From contig RXJX01000035.1 of NCBI GenBank assembly GCA_003963245.1, forward strand, positions 1 through 64,000: a stretch of 64,000 nt of DNA, given 5' to 3'. The first letter of the stretch is position 1; each line of letters opens with the position of its first letter. The translations under genes and the position numbers were made by a program. The notes under the pieces are model-generated. The model made no database searches. It was given only the letters and a program-made list of their open reading frames with translations, and was not told where the DNA came from. This DNA is from Neisseriaceae bacterium (GTDB lineage Bacteria; Pseudomonadota; Gammaproteobacteria; Burkholderiales; UBA11063). This document shows positions 25,786-36,202 of this stretch, in pieces.

Positions 25786-26802
25786 CTATGGAGTTGTAAC
25801 AGTGGTAGAACTACTGCCACAATTATATACACTCGTTGAGCCGTATGGTGAAAAAGACGAAAAAGTCCCCCCATCACAAGCCGGTGAATAGCTAGAACCA
25901 TTCTGGCATAAGCCAGTAGAATTACCACCTGTATAGGTAGATGTACCAGGCTTATCTTCTTGTGCAGTATGATCTAATACACACGGTGTACAACTATGCG
26001 TATGTGTTGTTGATACCACCACACCTGATGCATTGTAATGTGGTGTACTAGTGTCATTACAAGTGTTACTGTAGTAGGATACCGTAACCGTTTTAGTTTC
26101 TTCTTTAGGATAGGTACTACAATTAGCACCACTATCTGGTGTACCGTTACCATAACTATTATTACTTTGATAAGTACCATCGCCCAGAGATAATTCACCA
26201 CCACCGCATTGCCCTGTAGATCTTGGAGCGTTAATGTAATTACCAATTGGTTCAAAAGAGTTATTATCAGGATTTAAAATCATCGCAACACTGCTACCAA
26301 CAGAAGGAATTATGGTGTTAAAATTATAACCACCTTGAGAAAAGGTAAATGGGATATTATTTCGGCAATTTGATGGCACATACTGATCTGCTAAACTTGT
26401 AGTATTATTTAGTTTATTTGCGCAGATCCATGTCATACTTCCGCTTTCAGTTACTGTAGGCTTCATAAACAGAAGATTAGTCGGATAGGTTGCTATATTT
26501 CTAAACTTCAGATAAATTAAACCACCACCATGAATTTCAATACTTTCAACGTAAGTTGAAGAGTCATTATTACTAGTCAGATTTGCAACTGAATCCGGAA
26601 AATGCCCCTGCGAAGCATAATACTCCATTACGTCAGTTTTATATTGATTCATATATGCAAGCCCTTCAGTAACTTTGGCTCGAATTGTATAATTTTGATA
26701 CGCAGGTACAGCTAACGCCGAAAGAACCCCAATAATTGCAACTGCAATCACGAGCTCAATAATGGTAAAACCCAAAACTCTATTTTTTTTATGCATACTC
26801 AT
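25786..26802 (-). CDS. Type IV pilin-like protein with a long Cys-rich C-terminal tail
   Basis: 338 residues, about twice the usual pilin length. Class III signal: basic leader, cleavage G11|F12, then [18 protein letters not shown] with Glu5 of the mature chain. Residues 12-148 form an ordinary pilin with the disulfide-loop cysteines C127 and C146 (WICANK...YVPSNCR). Residues about 150-338 are an added Ser/Thr/Gly/Asn-rich domain with eight more cysteines (199, 228, 248, 271, 274, 299, 309, 328). It could be a tip or minor pilin, or an adhesin carried on a pilin stalk. No assembly genes are adjacent. Confidence 0.8.
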   Translation of the reverse strand: MSMHKKNRVLGFTIIELVIAVAIIGVLSALAVPAYQNYTIRAKVTEGLAYMNQYKTDVMEYYASQGHFPDSVANLTSNNDSSTYVESIEIHGGGLIYLKFRNIATYPTNLLFMKPTVTESGSMTWICANKLNNTTSLADQYVPSNCRNNIPFTFSQGGYNFNTIIPSVGSSVAMILNPDNNSFEPIGNYINAPRSTGQCGGGELSLGDGTYQSNNSYGNGTPDSGANCSTYPKEETKTVTVSYYSNTCNDTSTPHYNASGVVVSTTHTHSCTPCVLDHTAQEDKPGTSTYTGGNSTGLCQNGSSYSPACDGGTFSSFSPYGSTSVYNCGSSSTTVTTP

Positions 26803-27025
26803 AAGTCTAACAAAAAATTTATGTCGATATTATACAATAAACCCATCAGGATTAAGCCGGTGAATCCTGCAAATTAAACGCATATTCAATATATTACAAC
26901 GATACACTTAACAATATATAGCATTATTAATAAACAATTTAATCATTAAAGCGTAGTTTTTAACAACACCAGCAATATTTTCAATGATCTAAAATAAAGT
27001 CATAACTGTAAATATCTAATTGTCA

Positions 27026-27059
27026 TAAAAAAAGAGGTGCTTATAAAGAACACCTCTTT
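27026..27059 (-). terminator. Rho-independent terminator of the RND operon
   Basis: Read leftward: AAAGAGGTG, 11-nt loop, CACCTCTTT, followed by seven or more T. It lies about 20 nt after the second RND gene. Confidence 0.92.
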
Positions 27060-27077
27060 CTTTATTTTTAGAAGTAA

Positions 27078-30000
27078 TTAATCTTCTTCATCTTGAATAT
27101 GTGTTTTCTTGCCCATAATCACCACAAAGAACAGAGGCACAAAGATGATTGAAATCAAAGTTGAGCCAAGCATCCCACCGATAATCCCAGTTCCAACCGA
27201 ATGTTCGGCATTTGAATTAGCACCATGAGCAATTGCTAACGGTAGCGCACCCAAAATAAATGCCAACGAAGTCATGATAATCGGTCTAAAACGTTGTTTC
27301 GCAGCAATTAGAGCAGCATCAACTGTAGACATTCCCTCACGCCAATGCTCAATCGCAAACTCGGTAATCAAAATTGAGTTTTTGGCGGATAGCCCCAAGA
27401 GCGTAATCAAACTAATCTGGAAATATAAATCATTATCTAGACCACGCATAAATAGAATCGCACCAGCACCAAATAAAGCAAATGGAATTGCCATAATTAC
27501 CACCAAAGGCAGGCGCCACATCTCAAATTGTCCCGCTAGCACCAAGAAGATCATTACCATACCAAAAGCAAAGGCGAAGGTTGATGTTCCGCCACCATTA
27601 TCTTGTTGATAACTCACTCCATACCAAGTATGACTGTATTCTTTAGGCAAAATCTTGTCAGCAGCTTGCGCCATATCCTTCATTATCTGCGTTACCGTTA
27701 TACCATTCTTTGGTTCAACCACAATTTTAGTTGCCAAATAATCATTAAAGCGCTCAATTACATCCGGCGAGGTTGTCATTGAAGTAGTAACCAAGGAATT
27801 AACTGGAACCATACTTTCATCTGCGTTACGTACCCACAGATTATCCAGTTTTTCAGGAGAATTGCGATATTGGTAATCACCTTGAATAGTTACCCAGAAT
27901 AAATCACCCATACGGTAGAAATAATTAACCAAATCAGGCCCATAATTGGCTTCTAGGGTATTATAAATATCCATTACCTGTAAGCCATAGAATTTAGCAC
28001 GATTAACATCAACTATCACACTGTATGCTTGATTGTAAGGATTAAAAATGTAATAACTACGTGCAACATCTGGATTTTTATTCAATTCATCAGTAATTGC
28101 CCGTGCATACTTATCCAGCGCATAATAATCACCGTTTACTTTATCCTGAATATACATCTCAATACCATTGGTATTACTCAAACCATCAATTGCTGGTTGA
28201 TTATAGGCAATAAAACGAGCGTCTTTCTCAGTACTTCCGTATTCATTGGCTTCCTCAATCAGCTGATTAACATCTGCCTTGCGTTCATCCCAATCAACCA
28301 AGTCAGTAGTAACTGTTGCAACATTGGTCTTGATTGAACCAGCATGTAATTCATCAATCCCAATTAAGCTAATGGTATTATCAACATTTTTCTTATCACC
28401 AAGTAAATGAGTAATGTAGCGATCTACTACTTTACTAGTACGCTCTACTGAAGCGTTATTTGGTAAAGTAATCTGAGTGGTAAAAAATCCTTTATCTTCA
28501 TTAGGAATAAATCCAACTGGTAAAATAGCATAAATCAGACCAGTTAGCATTAAAACGCCAATAAATACGCCAATAAATGTCTTACGCCATTCTAATAAAA
28601 ATTTCACCGCATGAATATAAAGATTGGTAAATTTATCAAATAACTGATTAAACTTAACAAAAGCTTTAAACTGATGTGTTTGATGAGTTGAGTCTTTTAA
28701 GAAAATTGCACACAATGCCGGAGTTAAAGTCAGAGCAACGATCCCTGATAAAACTACTGATATTGCAATAGTTACCGCAAACTGCTGGTATAAAATCCCA
28801 GTTAACCCGCCCAAGAACGCTGAAGGAATAAATGCACAACAAAGAACTAAGACAATGGCAACCAAAGCACTGGCAACCTCTTCCATTGACTTTATACTTG
28901 CTTGTTTGGCACTACATTTTTGCTGCTCCATAATCCGTTCGACATTCTCGATCACGACAATTGAGTCATCGACGACAATCCCAATCGAAAGAATTAATCC
29001 AAACAAAGTCAAATTATTAATACTAAAACCTAAGGCATACATTCCACCAAAAGTACCAATTACCGCAACCGGAATAGTTAAAATTGGAATTACTGTTGCA
29101 CGCCATTTTTGTAAGAAGATAAAAACCACCAGCACGACAAGAATACACGCATCGCGTAATGTGTCAGCAACGTTACTCAGCGCTTTTTTAATAAATTTAG
29201 TATTATCAAATGAAACTTTATACGTCATACCATCAGGGAATTGACGAGATAATTTCTCCATGGTTTGCAAAATAGCGGTGTGTGCTGCTAATTGATTGGC
29301 ACTTGGATCTAAATATATCTGTAAACCAATAGTTGAATCGTGGTTTAGCTTATTAATGGTATCGTAGCTAAATGCGCCTAATTCAACTCGAGCAACATCT
29401 TTCAACCTAATATATTGCACGCCTTGGGCTTTAATTACAATATTCTCAAACTGTTTAGGATCACTATAGTAGCTCTGCCCAACCAAATTAATTGCCATGA
29501 GACTTCGTCCGTCAGTTGGTGGGGTAGCAACCTGCCCCACTGCAACCTGTACGTTTTGCTCATTAATTGCATTCTCAACATCGTTAAGAGTAAGACCTAA
29601 TTTAGCTAATTTATCAGGTTCCAACCAAATCCGCATTGAGTAAGTACGAGCACCGACCATCTCAACATCACCGACACCTTTTACCCGCACCAATTCAGTA
29701 TAAACCGCACGATAAGCATAGTTACTTAGATAAATCGGATCAATTCGCCCATCGCCCTGCATTGATAATGACATCAATAAATTCTGCGAACTTTTACGCA
29801 TTGTTACACCAAGATTTTGCACCACGGTTGGTAGCATTGGTAAAGCAGTATTTAAGCGATTTAATACATCTCCGATCACAGCATTTAAATTAGTTCCGGT
29901 AGCAAAAGTTACAACCAGGTTATAATCACCATTACCAGACATCACTGAATTCATATAAATCATACCATTAGCACCATTTACCTGATCTTCAATTGGTGAG

Positions 30001-30185
30001 GCAATCGTCTTTTGCACAGTTTCAGAATTAGCACCCGGATAATGAGCACTAATCGTGATTGTTGGCGGAGCAATATTTGGGTACTCTGCTAATGGCAGAT
30101 TTACAATCGCTACCAAACCACAAAGTACAATAATAATTGAAATTACCGATGAAAAAACCGGATTATTAATAAAAAAACGTAGCAT
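27078..30185 (-). CDS. RND-family (HAE1/AcrB-type) efflux permease, second gene of pair
   Basis: 1035 residues with the 12-helix RND layout and two large periplasmic loops. The proton-relay aspartates lie in GIVVDDSIVVIENVER in TM4, and the lysine in LLGLSAKNSILITEFA in TM10. N-terminal FFINNPVFSSVISIIIVL is typical. It should work as a trimer moving hydrophobic or amphiphilic compounds using the proton gradient, together with a membrane-fusion protein and an outer-membrane channel. Its ATG overlaps the preceding RND stop by one base (TAATG). No adaptor gene is adjacent. Confidence 0.9.
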   Translation of the reverse strand: MLRFFINNPVFSSVISIIIVLCGLVAIVNLPLAEYPNIAPPTITISAHYPGANSETVQKTIASPIEDQVNGANGMIYMNSVMSGNGDYNLVVTFATGTNLNAVIGDVLNRLNTALPMLPTVVQNLGVTMRKSSQNLLMSLSMQGDGRIDPIYLSNYAYRAVYTELVRVKGVGDVEMVGARTYSMRIWLEPDKLAKLGLTLNDVENAINEQNVQVAVGQVATPPTDGRSLMAINLVGQSYYSDPKQFENIVIKAQGVQYIRLKDVARVELGAFSYDTINKLNHDSTIGLQIYLDPSANQLAAHTAILQTMEKLSRQFPDGMTYKVSFDNTKFIKKALSNVADTLRDACILVVLVVFIFLQKWRATVIPILTIPVAVIGTFGGMYALGFSINNLTLFGLILSIGIVVDDSIVVIENVERIMEQQKCSAKQASIKSMEEVASALVAIVLVLCCAFIPSAFLGGLTGILYQQFAVTIAISVVLSGIVALTLTPALCAIFLKDSTHQTHQFKAFVKFNQLFDKFTNLYIHAVKFLLEWRKTFIGVFIGVLMLTGLIYAILPVGFIPNEDKGFFTTQITLPNNASVERTSKVVDRYITHLLGDKKNVDNTISLIGIDELHAGSIKTNVATVTTDLVDWDERKADVNQLIEEANEYGSTEKDARFIAYNQPAIDGLSNTNGIEMYIQDKVNGDYYALDKYARAITDELNKNPDVARSYYIFNPYNQAYSVIVDVNRAKFYGLQVMDIYNTLEANYGPDLVNYFYRMGDLFWVTIQGDYQYRNSPEKLDNLWVRNADESMVPVNSLVTTSMTTSPDVIERFNDYLATKIVVEPKNGITVTQIMKDMAQAADKILPKEYSHTWYGVSYQQDNGGGTSTFAFAFGMVMIFLVLAGQFEMWRLPLVVIMAIPFALFGAGAILFMRGLDNDLYFQISLITLLGLSAKNSILITEFAIEHWREGMSTVDAALIAAKQRFRPIIMTSLAFILGALPLAIAHGANSNAEHSVGTGIIGGMLGSTLISIIFVPLFFVVIMGKKTHIQDEED

Positions 30186-33100
30186 TAATTCTTTCTCCGC
30201 TTCATAATCATTGCAAAAAACGTTGGGGTTAATAAAGTTCCAATAAAGACTGAACCAAGGATACCACCAATAATTCCCAAACCAACTGAATGTTGAGCAT
30301 TAGCTCCGGCACCACTGGCAAATACCAATGGTAATGTACCAAAAATAAACGTAACTGAGGTCATCACAATTGGTCTAAAGCGCAGGCGTAAGGAGTAAAT
30401 AGCACTATCTTCTGCACTATGTCCTGCTTTAAAATGCTGAAGTGCGAATTCAACCAAAAGAATGATATTTTTGGCTGACAAGCCCATAAGAGCAATCAGA
30501 CTAATCTGGAAATAGAGATCATTGGTCTTACCACTTAGAAGTAAAATTACCGCTGAGCCAAATAGCGCACAAGGAATTCCAAGCAATACAACAAACGGCA
30601 AACTCCACATTTCATAAAGCGCTGCAAGCACCAAATAGATCATGATTATGGAGAAGATGAATGCAACTCCCGAGGTCGATTGTGACTGACGTTGCATATA
30701 ACTAGTACCGTACCAATCGTAATCATAGCCTTTTGGTAAAGTTACTATTTCTTGCTGAATAACATTCATCACATCTCCAGCAGAATAACCCGGTGCTGGA
30801 TTAACCACAATTTTAGATGCAATATAATCATTAAAGCGTTGAATTACCTGCGCATCACGCCCGTTAGTTACATTAACCAAGCTATTAATTGGCACCATTG
30901 TTCCATTGCTTGAATGAACGAAAACATTGTCTAAATTAGCTATCGTCGCTCTAAAGCGATAGTCAGCCTGCATAATAACCCAAACTAAATCCTGCATAAT
31001 GTAAGCATAATTGACGTTATTATTACTATAAATCGTTTGGATTGCGTTATACAAGCCATTCAAATCAACACCATACATTTTGGCACGATCGATATCTGGT
31101 AAGATACTAATTTCTGCCACATTGGTATCAAGAGTCTGAAAGGAAAGTGCAACCTCTTTGTGCGTTTTGAAGCGCTTCATTAATTGTTCGCAAATTTCCT
31201 GTAACTTATGTGGATCTCCAACTACCCGATCTTCAACATAAAATTCAACTCCCCCAGTAGTACTAAGTCCACGCATCGGTGGCTGATTAAATGCCCGTAC
31301 AACTGCACCGGAAATTCCAGCTCCCATCATATTGATTTGTTTGATAACATCATCAGCAGAGCTGCCCGGTTTGGTACGCAAATCCCAATCTTTAAGTACA
31401 ATAAAAAATGATGCCGCATAGGTCTTTTGGTTACCAGAATCAAGAAAATCATAACCAGAGACACTAACCACAGAATCAATCGCCGAATTTTTGGTTAATT
31501 TTTCAACCATCATATCGACTTTAGCCTTGGTTTCAGCTAGCCCACTAGCAGATGGTAGATTAATAGTCGCAAACAAAAGACCTTGATCTTCATTCGGTAC
31601 AAATCCCATTGAAATAGACTTAAACATGGCAATCATAGAAATTACCACCGCAGCCCACAATAACACCGCCATCTTTTTACGATTAATCAAATACGTTGCC
31701 ATCCGCACATAAAGCGCAGTTAGTTTCTCAAAGAAATAATCAAACCAAGCCAAAAACTTCGGTTTTTCTACCGTTTTCCTTAAAATCAAGTGACTGATTG
31801 CTGGTGTAAATGTCAATGCGCTTATCCCAGAAAGAACAACAGCACAAGCAATAGTAACCGCAAATTGACGATACATGATCCCACTAAGCCCCTGCAATGC
31901 CATCACTGGGATAAACACTACACTTAGGACTAGAACAATCGCTACAATTGCACCAAATACTTCTTGCATGGTCATTTCAATAACTTGGCGGAGTTTTAAC
32001 TCCGGATGAGTTTCGCGTAAGCGCTCAATATTCTCAACAATCACAATTGAATCATCGACGACAATCCCAATTGCCAAAATCAAGGCAAACAAACTTAGAG
32101 TATTAAGTGAAAAGCCAAATACATACAAACACGCCATCGTACCAACAATTGATACAGGAATTGAGCAAATAGCAATCAGACTAGCACGCCAGTTTTGCAA
32201 AAACAAGAAAATTACCAAACCTACTAATACAAAGGCAATTTCAAGTGTTTCGACCACATTATGTACTGATGCCTGAACAAAACGAGAGTTATCAATAGTA
32301 ATCCGATAATGTAACCCATAAGGAAAGCGCTTAGAGTCTTCTTCCAACTTATTCAGAATTTCTTGCTTAGCTTCAAGCTGGTTAGCACCTGGAGTCAAAT
32401 ATACCTGCATAATACTACATGGATAATGCTTAAATTTATTTTTTTCATCGCGGAAATTAATTTGACCAATAGTACTATAGGTACTCGCACCTAATTCCAC
32501 ACGAGCAATATCCTTAACCCGTATTGTTTCATTTTTATCATTGCGGATAATAATGTTAGCAAACTGTTCTGCACTATCATACATGGGCTGCCCATGGACA
32601 TTTAAAGTAAGCATCTCTTCTTTGGAACCCGGCACGGCATTAGTTCGCCCAACGATATACTCTTCGTTCTGGTCATTAATCACGTTTTGTAGATCATCTA
32701 CCGAAACATGTAATTTTTGCATTTTATTTGGATCTAGCCAAATGCGTATCGCATAAGTACCAGTTCCAAATACTGCCACATTTCCAACAGTAGGCAATAG
32801 CAATAAATCATTCTCTACTGTACGACTTAAATAATTACTTACCCACAAAGGATTTATATACGGATCAGAATAATACGCGATTGTTAATAACATATCTGGT
32901 GAGCTTTTCCGCGCTGTCACCCCCATCCGCTGTACTACGCTTGGCAATAACGGCATTGCAGCTTGTAAGCGGTTTAGAACCTCATTGATTGCGTAATTTA
33001 AGTCGGTTCCGACATTATAGGTCAGAGTTATTGAGATCGATCCAGTTGATGAAGTAGATGTTGCCATGTACATCAGATTTGACACACCGTTCATCTGATT

Positions 33101-33301
33101 CTCAATTTGAGCTGCAACAACTTTTGCTCCGGTTTCAGCATTTGCACCTGGATAGCTAGCATTAATAGCAATTGACGGAGGAGAAATATTAGGAAACTGA
33201 CTAACTGGCAAATTAAATACCGCAACCACCCCGCAAAGCATGATAATCAACGATACTACGGTGGCTAGGATTGGGCGACGGATAAAAAGATTCAAACGCA
33301 T
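30185..33301 (-). CDS. RND-family (HAE1/AcrB-type) efflux permease, first gene of pair
   Basis: 1038 residues, same architecture as the next gene: GIVVDDSIVIVENIERL in TM4 and LMGLSAKNIILLVEFAL in TM10. The two proteins are clearly homologous but well diverged throughout, so this is an old duplication. Tandem RND genes such as mdtB-mdtC make hetero-trimers; whether these do is inference. The 227 nt upstream contain no adaptor, regulator or clear repressor site. Confidence 0.9.
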   Translation of the reverse strand: MRLNLFIRRPILATVVSLIIMLCGVVAVFNLPVSQFPNISPPSIAINASYPGANAETGAKVVAAQIENQMNGVSNLMYMATSTSSTGSISITLTYNVGTDLNYAINEVLNRLQAAMPLLPSVVQRMGVTARKSSPDMLLTIAYYSDPYINPLWVSNYLSRTVENDLLLLPTVGNVAVFGTGTYAIRIWLDPNKMQKLHVSVDDLQNVINDQNEEYIVGRTNAVPGSKEEMLTLNVHGQPMYDSAEQFANIIIRNDKNETIRVKDIARVELGASTYSTIGQINFRDEKNKFKHYPCSIMQVYLTPGANQLEAKQEILNKLEEDSKRFPYGLHYRITIDNSRFVQASVHNVVETLEIAFVLVGLVIFLFLQNWRASLIAICSIPVSIVGTMACLYVFGFSLNTLSLFALILAIGIVVDDSIVIVENIERLRETHPELKLRQVIEMTMQEVFGAIVAIVLVLSVVFIPVMALQGLSGIMYRQFAVTIACAVVLSGISALTFTPAISHLILRKTVEKPKFLAWFDYFFEKLTALYVRMATYLINRKKMAVLLWAAVVISMIAMFKSISMGFVPNEDQGLLFATINLPSASGLAETKAKVDMMVEKLTKNSAIDSVVSVSGYDFLDSGNQKTYAASFFIVLKDWDLRTKPGSSADDVIKQINMMGAGISGAVVRAFNQPPMRGLSTTGGVEFYVEDRVVGDPHKLQEICEQLMKRFKTHKEVALSFQTLDTNVAEISILPDIDRAKMYGVDLNGLYNAIQTIYSNNNVNYAYIMQDLVWVIMQADYRFRATIANLDNVFVHSSNGTMVPINSLVNVTNGRDAQVIQRFNDYIASKIVVNPAPGYSAGDVMNVIQQEIVTLPKGYDYDWYGTSYMQRQSQSTSGVAFIFSIIMIYLVLAALYEMWSLPFVVLLGIPCALFGSAVILLLSGKTNDLYFQISLIALMGLSAKNIILLVEFALQHFKAGHSAEDSAIYSLRLRFRPIVMTSVTFIFGTLPLVFASGAGANAQHSVGLGIIGGILGSVFIGTLLTPTFFAMIMKRRKN

Positions 33302-33528
33302 AACTTATACTGTATTTCTATGTCTTTATTTTACATTAGACGGAGTTACCATCTTGCTTATTGATTAACGCAAACGAATATGTTATCACATTTAGCAATG
33401 ACTTCCGCCATCATTTTGGTTCATAAATAGCTAACTGACTCTATTCACATCATAACTTTAAGTATTTAATTTCGCTACGACGCGTAATTTCTGGGTACTA
33501 ATTTTCACAATAAAAGATTTACTCTTAG

Positions 33529-35187
33529 CTACTTAGCAAGACTGAACCACTTGGTCTGAACGTTATCCAAATAGTTACTATCAATATTGTATCCTTTGAC
33601 TCTTGGATTTACCAATCGTTGATGCGTTGGTTCAAATAAAGGAATAATTGGATAATCATTAAGTACTAATAGCAAAGCCTGTTTATAGAGTTTTTCCTGC
33701 TGATTTAAATCAGCCGTCGCTTCAGCTTTAGCAATTAATTCATCATAAAGCGGATTACAATAGTGTGAACGATTATTACCATTATTACAAATAAACAATG
33801 GCGTATAGGTAGTAATAGAATTATAATCAGCACCCCAACGACCTTGGGCGATATCATAATTACCGCTTTTTAGATCCGGAGTTAAAACTTTTAATTCTTC
33901 ATTAATCAAATTAACTTTAACCCCTAAAACCTCCTGCCACATTGACATAACCGCAACCATAACTTTTTTGCTCAGGTCATTAGTCTGATATTTCAGATTT
34001 ACTGTCAACGGATGCTCTTTACTATAACCAGCCTCTTTATATAGCTCTTGGGCTAATGCAATCTGTTTGTCGCGAGGCCAATCGCTCCAAGAATAGTGAA
34101 TATCCGCATATTTACCATTTTCAATCGTCGGAGTTACTACTGAATAAAGCGGAGTTTGTCCTGCACCTAATACCAAGTCAGCCAAATTAGTACGATCAAT
34201 TGCCAAAGCCAATGCCTGACGTAGTTTAGGATTTTTAGCATATTTAGCTGATTGCATATTCAGGTTAAGAAACTCGATTCTTTCCCATTTAAAGGTATGC
34301 AACTCTTTAGGATAATCGGTGCTCAATTTTTTATATTGATCAATTGGTACAGTTTGACAAGTTGCATCTAATGCACCAGTTTTATAATTAGAAATTGAGG
34401 CATTTCCATCAACAAATGGAAAGTATTTAACATTGGCAATTTTGACATCATTTGCAGCATAATATTCTGGATTCTTAGTTGCCAGAATATAACCATTCAT
34501 CACATGTTCTTTCAGCACATATGCACCAGAAGTAACTATATTTTGTGGTTGAGTCCAAGACTCACCATATTTTTCAATTACTGCTTTAGAAACCACAAAA
34601 ACATTAGGTGTAGTAATGTATGATAAAAACGCATTGGTTGGATGGATTAACTTAACTACAAAGGTTTTATCGTCAGGCGCAGATACGCCTAGATTACTAG
34701 CCGCGCTTTTACCGTCAATAATTTCCGGAGCATTTACCACATCCTTCAACAAAAAAGCATAAGCGGATCCAGTTGCAGGGTTAACCAGACGCTGCCAGGA
34801 ATAGACAAAATCACTTGCTGTAATTGGCGTACCATTAGAAAATTTCAGGTTCGGGCGTAGATGAAAGGTATAGGTTAAACCATCAGAACTGATTTCCCAA
34901 CTTCCTGCCATTCCAGGTATCGGACGATTTGCTTGGTCAAAATCAACCAATCCGGCATAAAGATCGTTAATCACTCGGTAAGTGTACCAATCTTCAGCCA
35001 TCACCGGATCAAAAGTTGGAATTTCTGCACAAATATCCACGCGAAAGGTATTTGCATCAGTGTTACCAACCTGTGCATTTGCGACTGTTGTATTTGTAGA
35101 TTCCGTATTAGAAGATTGCGATTTACTGCAGCCAGCCACAAAAAAAACTGCGACCAAGCAGCCAACGATACAGGAATATGTCCGCAT
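33529..35187 (-). CDS. OppA-like peptide-binding lipoprotein of an ABC importer
   Basis: 552 residues. Lipobox VAGC, Ser/Thr/Asn linker, then the family 5 solute-binding fold: IPTFDPVMAEDWYTYRVINDLYAGL, DGLTYTFHLRPNLKFSNGTPITASDFVYSWQR and YNPYY-like peptide-pocket segments. It closely follows the E. coli OppA/MppA pattern. It should capture oligopeptides, or murein peptides, in the periplasm. No permease or ATPase genes are nearby, so it must use components encoded elsewhere. Confidence 0.88.
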   Translation of the reverse strand: MRTYSCIVGCLVAVFFVAGCSKSQSSNTESTNTTVANAQVGNTDANTFRVDICAEIPTFDPVMAEDWYTYRVINDLYAGLVDFDQANRPIPGMAGSWEISSDGLTYTFHLRPNLKFSNGTPITASDFVYSWQRLVNPATGSAYAFLLKDVVNAPEIIDGKSAASNLGVSAPDDKTFVVKLIHPTNAFLSYITTPNVFVVSKAVIEKYGESWTQPQNIVTSGAYVLKEHVMNGYILATKNPEYYAANDVKIANVKYFPFVDGNASISNYKTGALDATCQTVPIDQYKKLSTDYPKELHTFKWERIEFLNLNMQSAKYAKNPKLRQALALAIDRTNLADLVLGAGQTPLYSVVTPTIENGKYADIHYSWSDWPRDKQIALAQELYKEAGYSKEHPLTVNLKYQTNDLSKKVMVAVMSMWQEVLGVKVNLINEELKVLTPDLKSGNYDIAQGRWGADYNSITTYTPLFICNNGNNRSHYCNPLYDELIAKAEATADLNQQEKLYKQALLLVLNDYPIIPLFEPTHQRLVNPRVKGYNIDSNYLDNVQTKWFSLAK

Positions 35188-35246
35188 AATGATTACTTTC
35201 CAAAGATAAACTTAAACAGCGTATAATTTATTATAATCTGCTTATT

Positions 35247-35831
35247 TTATTTAAACATCATTGTATCAACACCATCACAGATAGTATGCAAAGTCAAAAG
35301 ATGAACTTCCTGAATCCGTGCTGTTCGTTCTGCAGGTACACATAGATTAACATCTGAAGCAGATAATAATTTTGCCATCTTGCCACCATCACGCCCAACC
35401 ATGATAATGATATTCATTCCACGCGCTTTGGCTACTTCCATTGCCTTTATTACGTTTACCGAATTGCCAGAGGTTGAAATCGCGTATAAAATATCGCCAG
35501 CCTGCCCAAGTGCCTCAACTTGCTTGGAAAAAACCACATCAAACCCATAATCATTACCGATTGCGGTAAGCGCCGAAGTATCAGTCGTTAATGCAACTAC
35601 TGGTAATGGAGTGCGTTCCATCTCATAACGCCCAGTAAACTCAGCTGCAAAATGTTGAGCATCAGCAGCAGAACCGCCATTACCGCAAACAAGCATTTTA
35701 TGTCCAGCTTTAAAAGTCGCAACTATTAACTCTATCGCTTGCGTAATTGGCTCAGCTAAGGCAGCCTGTGCATTTTGTTTAGTTTCAATACTTTGGACAA
35801 AATTCTGCTTTACTAATTCTAAAATACTCAT
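35247..35831 (-). CDS. gmhA: Phosphoheptose isomerase (SIS domain; GmhA/DiaA family)
   Basis: 194 residues from the ATG after GAGGGGG; a TTG one codon earlier is less likely. SIS domain with [22 protein letters not shown] and ISTSGNS as the phosphosugar-binding loops, and a C-terminal HTICDGVD. GmhA turns sedoheptulose-7-phosphate into heptose-7-phosphate for LPS core. DiaA, a DnaA-binding homologue, shares the fold and the neighbouring yraN/BON genes, so either role is possible. Confidence 0.85.
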   Translation of the reverse strand: MSILELVKQNFVQSIETKQNAQAALAEPITQAIELIVATFKAGHKMLVCGNGGSAADAQHFAAEFTGRYEMERTPLPVVALTTDTSALTAIGNDYGFDVVFSKQVEALGQAGDILYAISTSGNSVNVIKAMEVAKARGMNIIIMVGRDGGKMAKLLSASDVNLCVPAERTARIQEVHLLTLHTICDGVDTMMFK

Positions 35832-35847
35832 CAATCCCCCTCATTAT

Positions 35848-36192
35848 TCATAAGATAATAATATTTTTAAGCCACTCAACCTGCCCCAATTCATTAATGA
35901 CTACCGCATCAAACCGACAATTGACATCACGTCCGAGTTTTAATAAATAGAACTGGGCAGTTTTTACCATTTTACGTTGTTTGGCTGGTGTAATGCTTTC
36001 TATGGCATGATTAATTCCTGCTCGGCGCTGCTTTACTTCAACAAAGACCAAACTATCCTCATCGCGCATAATCAAATCAAGCTCACCAAAACGCGAATAG
36101 AAATTACGCTGTACTAGTTTTAAACCTTGCGCAAGCAAGTATTCCGCAGCCAAATCTTCAGCAGCATCGCCAATTAGTTTAGCACTAGTCAT
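35848..36192 (-). CDS. yraN: YraN family protein (UPF0102), predicted nuclease fold
   Basis: 114 residues. The PD-(D/E)xK-like core is seen as RFGELDLIMRDEDSLVFVEVKQR, with the N-terminal helix GDAAEDLAAEYLLAQG. In the family it resembles Holliday-junction-resolvase folds, but its physiological role is unsettled. It lies between the BON lipoproteins and gmhA with gaps of 10-16 nt, a conserved neighbourhood in beta- and gammaproteobacteria. Confidence 0.92.
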   Translation of the reverse strand: MTSAKLIGDAAEDLAAEYLLAQGLKLVQRNFYSRFGELDLIMRDEDSLVFVEVKQRRAGINHAIESITPAKQRKMVKTAQFYLLKLGRDVNCRFDAVVINELGQVEWLKNIIIL

Positions 36193-36202
36193 AAAAGCCT
36201 AA

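Noticed and set aside
30185..33301. Naming the tandem RND genes mdtB/mdtC
   Set aside because: Order and overlap resemble mdtBC, but there is no mdtA or mdtD and sequence character is generic HAE1, so the symbols are not justified.
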